Both the position numbers and the translations under genes were made by a program. From Patescibacteria group bacterium (GTDB lineage: Bacteria > Patescibacteriota > Minisyncoccia > UBA6257 > UBA11618): DNA of 15,155 nt. Shown here piece by piece: positions 1 to 6,460 of this stretch. The notes beneath the pieces were generated by a model. It was not told the origin of the DNA. It saw nothing but the letters and a program-made list of their open reading frames with translations, and ran no database searches. Position 1 is the first letter of the stretch, and each line of letters begins with the position of its first letter. The stretch lies in contig DPNX01000029.1 of the NCBI GenBank assembly GCA_003539915.1, forward strand, positions 1 to 15,155, written 5' to 3'.

Positions 1-33
1 GCAAAAAGTACATAGTCTTTCTAAATTGTTAGG

Positions 34-65
34 AAATAGTCTTCCTGTGCACTGAGGAACTATTT
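34..65. other. Imperfect 11-bp hairpin in the 3' flank of the gyrA operon
   Basis: The arms AAATAGT and ACTATTT (34-40 and 59-65) pair. After a 2-nt bulge, TCCT and AGGA (43-46 and 55-58) pair around an 8-nt loop. It lies just past the stop of the last minus-strand gene, so it may end or stabilise that transcript. There is no clear U-tract on the minus side, so I do not call it an intrinsic terminator. I see no gene in the first 90 bases. Confidence 0.4.
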
Positions 66-90
66 GTGAGAAAAATTGAGGCATTTAAAA

Positions 91-1380
91 TTAGCGACGA
101 GACATTAATTGAGTAATCTCTGATTCAGCTTGTCTCAAAGCTTGACCAGTTCTTAATCTACCTTCCATTACTGATTCTACCATTCTAGAAAATGAGATCT
201 CAACTGCTCGATTATCTATCTGAGGCCAAGAGCGAGCGGTTAAAGCTTGTTTAGCAAATACTCCTAACTCAGGATCGTTAAGTTTTTCTTTAATAATAGA
301 GCGAAGAGCCGGGGAAGTGCCTGTATTAGATAGGTAGATATTAGCTGCTGTGATGTCGGTGGTGGTGTGAATAACAAACTCCCAAGCAGCCTGAGGACTA
401 GGTGAAGAGTTAGAAACTGCTAGGCCATAGTAATTAGCATAACTAACATCTGGTCCAGGATTAGCTGGTCGAGGAGCGCTTGAGACACCAAAGCTCAAGA
501 AAGGAGAGCGCTGTTGGATGTCAGAAGCTTGAGCTCTGTAATGAAGCATCATTGGCAACTTGCCTTCAGCAAATAGATCTGTGGAAAGAGGCTGGAACTT
601 GTTCCAAGTATAGAAATCATCGTTAGGATTACTAAACCTTAGATAATAGTTGAAGGCTTGTAGTCCTCTGGTGGCAAAATTAGCTCGAGTAAATCCTTTA
701 TCAACCATTAGATTGCCAGTTTGTAAGAAGAGAAGATTTAAAATATCACTAGCTCTACTAATATTTCTAGATGAGCCACCAATAGCTGCTCCTGGTCTAA
801 ACAAGTTACCAGCCCTGTCTTTCTGACGAGTCTTTAGAATGACTTCTTGAAACTCTAACCAGGTTCGAGGAGGAACTGCTATACCCGCAGAGTCAAAAAT
901 GTCTTTGTTATAGTAGAGTGCAAGTGTATCTATATATAGAGGAAGAGCAAAAATAAAATCGCTAGGAGCAAAATCCTGCCTTATAACAGTAGGGAAGAGC
1001 TTATCTACCTCACCAATGTTAAATTGTTCAGTGCTAACAGGGGTTATTTTATCAAAATGCTTCGGTAGCCAAGTATTGTGAAACATAAAAACATCGGGGC
1101 CGGTACCAGCAGCTAAAGCATTAACTAAAATGTCTTCGTAATTATTAAAATCAATCTGCTGATATTTAACTCTGATGTGAGGGAACTTCTTATTGAAGTT
1201 CTTAATTACTGGAGAAAATACACGGCTATCCTCAAAACCCATCATCTTCAAAGTCACCTTATTTTGATCCTCTTTAAAAATGCCTGGAATGATTCCAACA
1301 AAAGCAAAGACTGAAATAACAACTAGTAGTAATACTAGGCTAACTATTATTATTTGGTTACGAGATAAATTTAGAGGCAT
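91..1380 (-). CDS. Membrane-anchored extracellular solute-binding protein, family 1
   Basis: Predicted ligand-binding component of a carbohydrate-type ABC importer, acting outside the cell membrane. The 429-aa length is normal for the family. Residues 9-32 form one hydrophobic segment after a short basic N-terminus. No lipobox cysteine is visible, so the protein is probably tethered by an uncleaved anchor. The mature part has the family's early beta-strand with 'KFPHIRVKY', then 'GTGPDVFMF' near residue 93, 'LALYYNKDIFDSAGI' near 153, and a late 'AAWEFV' segment. The ATG overlaps the gyrA stop by 10 nt (ATGCCTCTAA) with no evident Shine-Dalgarno, so translation is probably coupled to gyrA. 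No permease or ATPase gene lies in the window, so the substrate cannot be inferred. Family assignment is firm; transport function is an inference. Confidence 0.85.
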   Translation of the reverse strand: MPLNLSRNQIIIVSLVLLLVVISVFAFVGIIPGIFKEDQNKVTLKMMGFEDSRVFSPVIKNFNKKFPHIRVKYQQIDFNNYEDILVNALAAGTGPDVFMFHNTWLPKHFDKITPVSTEQFNIGEVDKLFPTVIRQDFAPSDFIFALPLYIDTLALYYNKDIFDSAGIAVPPRTWLEFQEVILKTRQKDRAGNLFRPGAAIGGSSRNISRASDILNLLFLQTGNLMVDKGFTRANFATRGLQAFNYYLRFSNPNDDFYTWNKFQPLSTDLFAEGKLPMMLHYRAQASDIQQRSPFLSFGVSSAPRPANPGPDVSYANYYGLAVSNSSPSPQAAWEFVIHTTTDITAANIYLSNTGTSPALRSIIKEKLNDPELGVFAKQALTARSWPQIDNRAVEISFSRMVESVMEGRLRTGQALRQAESEITQLMSRR

Positions 1381-3803
1381 ATTGCACCGATGATCTTATC
1401 ACCAGCCCGTAAGCTCATAATCTTAACTCCTTGAGTTGCACGACTAGCAGAACGAATAGAACCAATCTTTGTTCTAATCATCTGACCCTTTGCAGAGAGG
1501 ACGAAGAGGTCTTCTTCGCCATTGATTAAGTGAGCTGAAATCAATTGGCCGGTCTTACTAGTTATTCTAGCAGTTTTTATACCAAGACCGCCACGTTTCT
1601 GTGTCTTATACTGTGTAATACTCGTTTGCTTACCATAACCCTTATCCATTACTACCAATAACTTACCTTTCTTAGCTTGCTCCTCACTAATAATATTAAG
1701 AGAGCTAACCTCATCACCTTCTTTAAGTCGTAGAGCAGTTACTCCAGCAGCTGTTCTACCCATAGCTCTAACTTGAGATTCTTTGAATCGGATAGCTTGA
1801 CCATCTCTAGTGGTCAAAACAACATTATCTTTTCCAGAAGATAAACGAACCCAACTTAGAAGGTCATCTTTCTTTAAAGTGATAGCAATAATTCCAGTAC
1901 GCCTTACCTTATTAAAGTCTTTAACGGATGTCTTTTTAATAACACCGTTTTTGGTAGCCATAATTAGATAACCGTCTGAGTTATCTTGATAAGTAATCAT
2001 TGCGCTAACCTTTTCTGTAGCAGGAATCTCTAGGAAATTTTGAATTAATTTACCTTTAGCAATCCTACTCGAAGAAGGAAGTTCCCAAACCTTAGTTTGA
2101 AAGACTCGTCCTTTGTCTGTGAAGAAGAGGATGTTGTCATGAGTGTTGGCAATAAGGAGGTGTTCAATAAAATCTTCCTCTGCTACATCAGAGCCAATCA
2201 ATCCTTTACCACCTCGATGTTGAGCCTTGTATACAGTTGGTGAAACTCGCTTGATGTAACTACCTCGAGAGCGAGTAATGATGGTTTCCTCAGATCTAAT
2301 TAGATCAGCGTCGCCCAAGGACCTCAGACCGGTGGCAACAACTCTAGTTCTTCGCTCACCACCATACTTTGCTTTAAGATCTTTTAGATCGTCCTTAATA
2401 ATCTTCAAGATTTTTTTAGGGTCTCCAAGAATGATCTCCAACTCTTTAATAAGCTTCTTCTTTTCTTTTAGCTCGTCCTCAATTCTCTTGTTTTCAAGAG
2501 CAGCTAAGCTCTGCAGTCTCATATCAAGAATGGCGTTGGCCTGAATTTCAGAGAATTTGAACTTAGCAATCAAGTTCTTGCGAGCATCATCTCTGTTTTT
2601 AGACTTCTTAATAGTAGCGATAACTTTATCAATTGCTGACAAGGCTTTGGAAAGACCTTCTAAGATATGAGCTCGCTCTTGAGCTTTGCGTAAATTAAAC
2701 TCTGTTCGTCTGCGAATAACAACCTGACGATGTTCTAGATAATATTTAAGAATATCGATCACTGACATGACTTGTGGCTGCAAACCGTTAGCTAAGGCAA
2801 TCATGTTAAGATGGAAATCTTTTTGTAATTCAGTAAATTTGAATAACTGATTAAGTACTCGCTGAGGGATGGTGTCCTTTTTAAGTTCAATAACAATACT
2901 TAGACCATCTTTATCTGATTCATTACGAACATCTCTAATACCATCAATCTTTTTCTCTATTACTAAGTTAGCAATCTTAATCAAGAGGTCGGAAACATTA
3001 ACTTGGTAGGGAACTTCGGTGATCTCAATACGATCCTCCTTAATTTCAGTCTTAGCTCTACAAGTAATACCACCCCGACCGGAAAGATAGGCGGCGGTAA
3101 TAGCTTTTTTATCATAAATAATTCCACCAGTTGGAAAATCAGGACCTTTGATAAAGTCCATTAAATCTTCACCGGTAGCTTTTGGCTTTTCAATCAAATG
3201 AATAACTGCATCTGCTACCTCGTCTAGACTGTGAGGAGGAATGTTGGTAGCCATACCAACAGCAATACCCATAGCACCGTTTAATAGAAGGTGAGGTAGT
3301 CTAGCTGGCAAACAAACCGGCTCTTTTCGACTGGCATCGTAGTTCTCCTGCCAATCAACAGTTTCTTTTTCAACATCAAACAACAGCTCTTCAGAAACCT
3401 TAGCCATCTTACATTCGGTATAACGCATAGCAGCCTGAGAATCACCCTCGATAGAACCCCAGTTGCCCTGTCCATCGATAAGAGGGTAGCGAAGAGAGAA
3501 CTCTTGAGCCATTCGAGCCATCGCATCATAAATAGAATTATCACCGTGAGGGTGATAGTTTCCTAAAACCTCACCAACGACGTTAGCTGATTTTCTTAAC
3601 TTGGCACTAGAGCTCAAACCACTACTCCACATAGCCCAGAGGATACGCCTCTGTACGGGTTTAAGACCATCACGTACATCGGGTAATGCTCGAGAAACGA
3701 TAACTGACATCGCGTAATCTAAATAAGACTCACGTAATTCGTCAGTAATCTCTACCTCTTCAATCTCTGCTTTTTTTATTTCTTTTTCTTTTTTCTTAGC
3801 CAT
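1371..3803 (-). CDS. gyrA: DNA gyrase subunit A
   Basis: Breakage-reunion subunit of DNA gyrase, which with GyrB introduces negative supercoils using ATP. The 810 residues match the family. The winged-helix/tower part spans about residues 20-490, with the catalytic tyrosine Y128 in 'AMRYTE'. The beta-pinwheel C-terminal domain follows, with a GyrA box 'QHRGGKG' at 528-534 that marks gyrase rather than topoisomerase IV; a second pinwheel repeat, 'QKRGGLG', lies near 735. The quinolone-determining region reads 'HPHGDNSIYD', so N89 sits where E. coli has Ser83, while the aspartate matching Asp87 is kept. The N-terminus is a lysine/glutamate-rich extension of about 18 residues. The gene starts 1 nt after the upstream membrane-protein stop and overlaps the downstream solute-binding gene. 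gyrB is not in the window. Confidence 0.97.
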   Translation of the reverse strand: MAKKKEKEIKKAEIEEVEITDELRESYLDYAMSVIVSRALPDVRDGLKPVQRRILWAMWSSGLSSSAKLRKSANVVGEVLGNYHPHGDNSIYDAMARMAQEFSLRYPLIDGQGNWGSIEGDSQAAMRYTECKMAKVSEELLFDVEKETVDWQENYDASRKEPVCLPARLPHLLLNGAMGIAVGMATNIPPHSLDEVADAVIHLIEKPKATGEDLMDFIKGPDFPTGGIIYDKKAITAAYLSGRGGITCRAKTEIKEDRIEITEVPYQVNVSDLLIKIANLVIEKKIDGIRDVRNESDKDGLSIVIELKKDTIPQRVLNQLFKFTELQKDFHLNMIALANGLQPQVMSVIDILKYYLEHRQVVIRRRTEFNLRKAQERAHILEGLSKALSAIDKVIATIKKSKNRDDARKNLIAKFKFSEIQANAILDMRLQSLAALENKRIEDELKEKKKLIKELEIILGDPKKILKIIKDDLKDLKAKYGGERRTRVVATGLRSLGDADLIRSEETIITRSRGSYIKRVSPTVYKAQHRGGKGLIGSDVAEEDFIEHLLIANTHDNILFFTDKGRVFQTKVWELPSSSRIAKGKLIQNFLEIPATEKVSAMITYQDNSDGYLIMATKNGVIKKTSVKDFNKVRRTGIIAITLKKDDLLSWVRLSSGKDNVVLTTRDGQAIRFKESQVRAMGRTAAGVTALRLKEGDEVSSLNIISEEQAKKGKLLVVMDKGYGKQTSITQYKTQKRGGLGIKTARITSKTGQLISAHLINGEEDLFVLSAKGQMIRTKIGSIRSASRATQGVKIMSLRAGDKIIGAICL

Positions 3804-3804
3804 A

Positions 3805-4173
3805 TTATGGTAGCTGTCTGTTAGGTAATGGTTTTATCTCCTGATAAATGAAATTGTGATCTTCTTTATTAATTAAAAACTTATTTTGAGACTTAGCTTT
3901 ATCACTAAAATACACATAACTATTAGCTAACCCCGTTGCTGTCTTACCACTTACTACTGATGCGCCGGTAGAAAATATTTTAAAAAATCCGGGCTTCTTA
4001 TTATTCATAGAGTTAGCTGCGATTGCACTGGTAGTAGTGAAGTTAAGATACACCGCCCAGAGACCGATGACAATAACTGAGCTTACACTTGATAGAATAA
4101 TCAACCACTTTCTCTTTGTGCCTTCATCAGACTCTTGGATTCTATAGATAAAACCTTTTATACCTTTATTCAT
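3805..4173 (-). CDS. Small single-pass membrane protein of unknown function
   Basis: This 122-aa protein is not recognised. It has a charged cytoplasmic N-terminus (about residues 1-22, containing 'RIQESDEGTKRK'), one transmembrane helix at about 23-43, then a polar tail of about 75 residues predicted outside the membrane. No cysteines or catalytic motifs are visible. Its ATG overlaps the stop of the upstream metallo-beta-lactamase-fold gene in an ATGA junction, and its stop lies 1 nt before the gyrA ATG. It is therefore almost certainly translated within the gyrA operon. The positive residues flanking the helix favour N-in topology. It could be a scaffold for its cytoplasmic neighbour, but nothing in the sequence proves that. 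Confidence 0.75.
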   Translation of the reverse strand: MNKGIKGFIYRIQESDEGTKRKWLIILSSVSSVIVIGLWAVYLNFTTTSAIAANSMNNKKPGFFKIFSTGASVVSGKTATGLANSYVYFSDKAKSQNKFLINKEDHNFIYQEIKPLPNRQLP

Positions 4174-4679
4174 TTCAATTGAATGAGTTGTAGTTCTTGA
4201 TTAACTAAATCTTTCTTTTTTAAAGTGACTTTATCTTGCTTACTAGACTTCAAGCCCAACTCCTTTCCAATCTCTTCAGCCTCACCGCTAATCACAATCA
4301 CTATCTTTGGCTCCATCTGCCTGATGATCTTAGCTTTTTCACTATTACCATCAACAAATAGGATGTCGATGCCAGCTAACTCCTCAGAACTATGTTCGCC
4401 TAAAAATCCAAGGGAGATATTTTCAGCCTTAAGACGATAAATGAAAGGGTGAAAGCCAACAATCTCGACTCCCTGAATTTCATACTCGCCTGGACCCTTA
4501 ATCAAGTGATTGGCAGTTACTTTAGTTTCATTAGAAGTCGTTTTAATGAAGATATCTGCCTTAACACGAGCGGGAACCTTATCCTTGTATGGTTCTATTA
4601 TAATTGTAGTTCCAGAGGTTTGAATTTTAACTCCTCCTTCACCAAGAGAGTTGATAATCATAATTAATTTATGCTTCAT
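4170..4679 (-). CDS. Degenerate metallo-beta-lactamase-fold protein, probable pseudoenzyme
   Basis: From the chosen ATG the protein has 169 residues. A TTG 27 nt upstream and an ATG 18 nt downstream are alternative starts; the fold's usual first strand matches 'MIINSLGEGGVKI'. The scaffold resembles the Lactamase_B_3/UPF0173-like group: 'TIIIEPY', then 'ADIFIKTTSNETK', then the characteristic 'KGPGEYEIQGVEIVG', then 'SLGFLGEHSSEEL', and 'DILFVDG' with 'MEPKIVIVIS'. The family normally has H-x-H-x-D-H after 'ADIVLVT', a histidine in the 'LGHLG' strand and a final 'MHY'. All these metal ligands are absent here. I infer a non-catalytic structural or ligand-sensing role. It is the first gene of the gyrA operon and overlaps the next gene by 4 nt (ATGA). 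The fold assignment rests on motif order and should be confirmed by profile search. Confidence 0.72.
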   Translation of the reverse strand: MKHKLIMIINSLGEGGVKIQTSGTTIIIEPYKDKVPARVKADIFIKTTSNETKVTANHLIKGPGEYEIQGVEIVGFHPFIYRLKAENISLGFLGEHSSEELAGIDILFVDGNSEKAKIIRQMEPKIVIVISGEAEEIGKELGLKSSKQDKVTLKKKDLVNQELQLIQLK

Positions 4680-4720
4680 TCTAGCACTTTTTGTGATGTA
4701 AAACAAGTTGCTTTTTTCAT
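4676..4720 (-). CDS. Possible 14-codon leader ORF before the gyrA operon
   Basis: An ATG-initiated ORF encodes MKKATCFTSQKVLE. Its TGA overlaps the ATG of the metallo-beta-lactamase-fold gene in an ATGA junction. It begins about 11 nt after a TATAAT, so it would be among the first codons of the mRNA. The layout would allow translational coupling. There is no Shine-Dalgarno and no codon run suggesting attenuation, so chance is a real alternative. Confidence 0.3.
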   Translation of the reverse strand: MKKATCFTSQKVLE

Positions 4721-4736
4721 TAGTTTGTTCTATTAT
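4708..4736 (+). promoter_or_regulatory. Promoter of the 62-aa gene cassette
   Basis: TTGCTT (4708-4713) and TATTAT (4731-4736) are separated by 17 nt, a sigma-70-like arrangement. The predicted start of transcription, about 4743, coincides with the first base of a hairpin. The same TTGCTT-17-nt layout recurs before the S1 gene. Confidence 0.6.
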
Positions 4737-4737
4737 A
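4732..4737 (-). promoter_or_regulatory. Candidate -10 box for the gyrA operon
   Basis: TATAAT on the minus strand would start transcription near 4725, about 46 nt before the metallo-beta-lactamase-fold ATG. No good -35 is present at 16-18 nt and there is no upstream TG. The box overlaps the -10 of the opposite-strand promoter, so the two may compete. Confidence 0.4.
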
Positions 4738-4742
4738 TATAG

Positions 4743-4759
4743 GCTCTCACTTCGAGAGC
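4743..4759 (+). promoter_or_regulatory. Hairpin at the predicted mRNA 5' end
   Basis: GCTCTC and GAGAGC form a perfect 6-bp stem around the loop ACTTC. It begins at the start site predicted from the promoter just upstream, so it would cap the transcript. 5'-terminal stems are known to protect mRNAs from 5'-end-dependent decay; that role here is inferred. It ends 32 nt before the start codon and leaves the Shine-Dalgarno free. Confidence 0.5.
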
Positions 4760-4791
4760 TTGCAGTACCTTATAGAAGAAAGGATTCATGA

Positions 4792-4980
4792 ATGTCAGAA
4801 CGGGAATCGCCATCACCAGAAGAAATCCGGAGGATTTGTTCTGAAATCAGGGCTAAATGGAGCCCAACTAAAAAGAAGCAACGGAATCAGTTTCCTGACT
4901 CAGAACCATGGGAACCTCCTGTTATTTCAATATCCCTTTCGTACAATAGAAAAAATGGAAAGTTGTTGGAAGAGGTTTAA
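4792..4980 (+). CDS. 62-aa protein of unknown function
   Basis: Not recognised with certainty. The sequence is polar, with no signal peptide or membrane helix. Residues 9-25 look like an amphipathic helix with the spacing E-I-x-x-x-C-x-E-I-x-x-x-W-S, followed by a basic 'KKKQR' and then 'EPWEPPVISI'. From memory it resembles short uncharacterised proteins common in planctomycetes; this is unverified. The start is well supported: AAGGA at 4780-4784 lies 7 nt before the ATG, one of only two convincing Shine-Dalgarno sequences in the window. An overlapping longer frame starting at 4760 lacks such a site. It has its own promoter and terminator, so it is monocistronic. The defined transcription unit argues that it is a real gene despite its size. 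Confidence 0.65.
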   Translation: MSERESPSPEEIRRICSEIRAKWSPTKKKQRNQFPDSEPWEPPVISISLSYNRKNGKLLEEV

Positions 4981-5002
4981 GGCAAACTTGAATTGAAACC
5001 AA

Positions 5003-5031
5003 AAAGACCTGGAAACGGGTCTTTATTTTAT
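5003..5031 (+). terminator. Rho-independent terminator after the 62-aa gene
   Basis: AAAGACC and GGTCTTT form a 7-bp stem around an 8-nt loop, followed by ATTTTAT. It begins 22 nt after the stop codon and isolates this cassette from the S1 operon. Confidence 0.8.
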
Positions 5032-5046
5032 CATTTAAACAAAAGC

Positions 5047-5075
5047 TTGCTTTTTTTAAATAAAACCACTATAGT
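5047..5075 (+). promoter_or_regulatory. Promoter of the S1-rpsO-NYN-pnp operon
   Basis: TTGCTT (5047-5052) and TATAGT (5070-5075) are spaced by 17 nt. Transcription would start near 5082, giving a leader of only about 16 nt with no Shine-Dalgarno. It is the only promoter I can support for the four-gene operon. Confidence 0.6.
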
Positions 5076-5097
5076 TTTGATATATTTTCTGATTATT

Positions 5098-6192
5098 ATG
5101 TCAATTAATATTTCTAAAAAGGCCAGGTCTCCGCTGGCTAATATTTTAAAGAATGATCCAACAGCTGTTGCTGTCTTGAAACAGAATGAGTTGGTAGAGG
5201 CTACTTATATTGGCAAGACCAATAAAGCGGCTTTTTTTGATCTTGGTCGTCGAGGTACTGGAATCATTTATGGTCTAGAGCTTATTAATGCTCAAGGCAC
5301 TATTAAAGAACTTGCTCAAGGTGGCACTACCTTGGCTAAAGTTGTTGAGGTAGAAAATGATGAAGGTTACGCTGAGCTATCTCTTAAAGAAACTCACAAG
5401 CAAAAAGCTTGGGAGGAGATGAAGGAGTTAAAGGACAGCGAGGAAACTATCGAGATAAAGATGAACTTAGCAAACTCTGGTGGTTTGGTAGGTGATATTA
5501 ATAATCTAAAGGCCTTTTTACCTGTTTCTCAATTAAGTCCTGAGAACTATCCTCAAGTTAGCGAGGGTGATCGGTCAAAAATACAAGAAGAATTAGAAAA
5601 GCTTGTTGGTGAAACTTTGAAAGTCAAAGTTATCGATGTTAATTCTCGTGCCAACAAGTTGATCATTTCTGAAAAAGCCTTAACAACAGAAAATATAAAA
5701 GCGAAGTTAGTTAACTATAAAGAAGGGGATGTCATTGATGGTATTATTACCGGTGTAGCTGACTTCGGAGTTTTCATGAAGTTTGCTAATGATCCAGACA
5801 TTGAAGGGTTGATCCATATTTCTGAGCTTGATCATCGTTTAATTGAAAATCCAAAAGAGATTATCAAGATTAATGATGTGGTAAAGGCAAAGATTGTTGA
5901 GATTAAAGATGGTCGCGTCTCTCTTTCTCTTAAGGCTTTGAAAGAAAATCCTTGGGATGAAGTGGAGAAGAACTATAAAGCTGGCCAGGATATAAGTGGT
6001 AAAGTTAATCGCTTCAATCCTTTTGGTGCTTTTATTAGCTTAGATCAAGATATTCAGGGACTTATCCATGTTTCTGAGTTTGGTAGTGTTGAAGAAATGA
6101 AAAATCAATTAAAAGTCGACGAAGAATATAATTTTACTATTGAATTAATAAAACCTGAGGAGAAAAGAATTTTTCTTAAATTAAAAAAATAA
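5098..6192 (+). CDS. rpsA: S1 RNA-binding protein with four S1 domains (ribosomal protein S1-like)
   Basis: Predicted RNA-binding protein of the ribosomal protein S1 family, which binds single-stranded mRNA on the 30S subunit and can take part in RNA decay. Its 364 residues hold four S1 repeats: about 29-97, 115-193, 207-281 and 293-364. The third ('GVADFGVFMKF', 'GLIHISEL') and fourth ('NPFGAFISL', 'GLIHVSEF') are canonical; the first two are more divergent, as the ribosome-binding repeats of S1 usually are. E. coli S1 has six repeats, so this is a short form. The frame is open upstream to 4993, but that stretch contains the previous gene's terminator and this gene's promoter, so I start at the ATG after them. 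It leads an operon with rpsO 4 nt downstream. The rpsA symbol is an inference; a general S1-domain protein is the alternative. Confidence 0.85.
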   Translation: MSINISKKARSPLANILKNDPTAVAVLKQNELVEATYIGKTNKAAFFDLGRRGTGIIYGLELINAQGTIKELAQGGTTLAKVVEVENDEGYAELSLKETHKQKAWEEMKELKDSEETIEIKMNLANSGGLVGDINNLKAFLPVSQLSPENYPQVSEGDRSKIQEELEKLVGETLKVKVIDVNSRANKLIISEKALTTENIKAKLVNYKEGDVIDGIITGVADFGVFMKFANDPDIEGLIHISELDHRLIENPKEIIKINDVVKAKIVEIKDGRVSLSLKALKENPWDEVEKNYKAGQDISGKVNRFNPFGAFISLDQDIQGLIHVSEFGSVEEMKNQLKVDEEYNFTIELIKPEEKRIFLKLKK

Positions 6193-6196
6193 AAAT

Positions 6197-6457
6197 ATGC
6201 TTACACCACGTAAAAAGAAAAATATTATAAAAGAACATGGTACTCATGAAACTGATACTGGTTCAGCTAAGATTCAAATTAGCTTATTAACTAAACAAAT
6301 TGAGGAATTAGTATCTCATTTAAAAAAACACCCTAAAGATGTTCACTCTCGTCGAGGCTTATTAAAAATGGTTGGTAAGCGTCGTCGCTTACTCCGCTAT
6401 CTAGCAAGGACTGATAGCAAAGCCCATGGTTCTTTAGTAAAGAAGTTAGGTTTATAA
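6197..6457 (+). CDS. rpsO: 30S ribosomal protein S15
   Basis: Primary 16S rRNA-binding protein of the small subunit platform. The 86 residues are close to the usual 88-89. Family signatures are visible: 'GTHETDTGSAKIQISLLTKQI' at about 15-35, the 'HLKKHPKDVHSRRGL' segment at about 41-55, and 'GKRRRLLRYLARTD' at about 60-73. It starts 4 nt after the S1 gene stop and is followed 3 nt later by the NYN gene. Bacterial rpsO is commonly next to pnp; here one gene separates them. No Shine-Dalgarno is evident, so translation may be coupled to the S1 gene. Confidence 0.97.
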   Translation: MLTPRKKKNIIKEHGTHETDTGSAKIQISLLTKQIEELVSHLKKHPKDVHSRRGLLKMVGKRRRLLRYLARTDSKAHGSLVKKLGL

Positions 6458-6460
6458 ACC

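Noticed and set aside
2278..2544. Plus-strand 88-aa frame inside gyrA
   Set aside because: It is antisense to the gyrA coiled-coil/tower coding region, low in complexity, with no start signal or recognisable motif.
3281..3544. Minus-strand 87-aa frame inside gyrA
   Set aside because: It is an out-of-frame shadow of the quinolone-determining region, whose own frame is clearly GyrA.
4225..4667. Two plus-strand frames opposite the metallo-beta-lactamase-fold gene
   Set aside because: They are antisense shadows with no promoter or Shine-Dalgarno, while the opposite frame has family motifs and operon coupling.
4680..4706. TTG start adding 9 residues to the metallo-beta-lactamase-fold protein
   Set aside because: The extra residues lie before the fold's first strand, and an ATG follows; a TTG without a Shine-Dalgarno is less likely.
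4760..4996. 78-aa frame overlapping the 62-aa gene
   Set aside because: It starts in the leader hairpin without a Shine-Dalgarno and runs to the edge of the terminator. The 62-aa frame has a correctly spaced AAGGA.
4993..5097. N-terminal extension of the S1 protein by 35 residues
   Set aside because: The stretch contains the previous terminator and the operon promoter, and its translation is a hydrophobic run unrelated to S1 domains.
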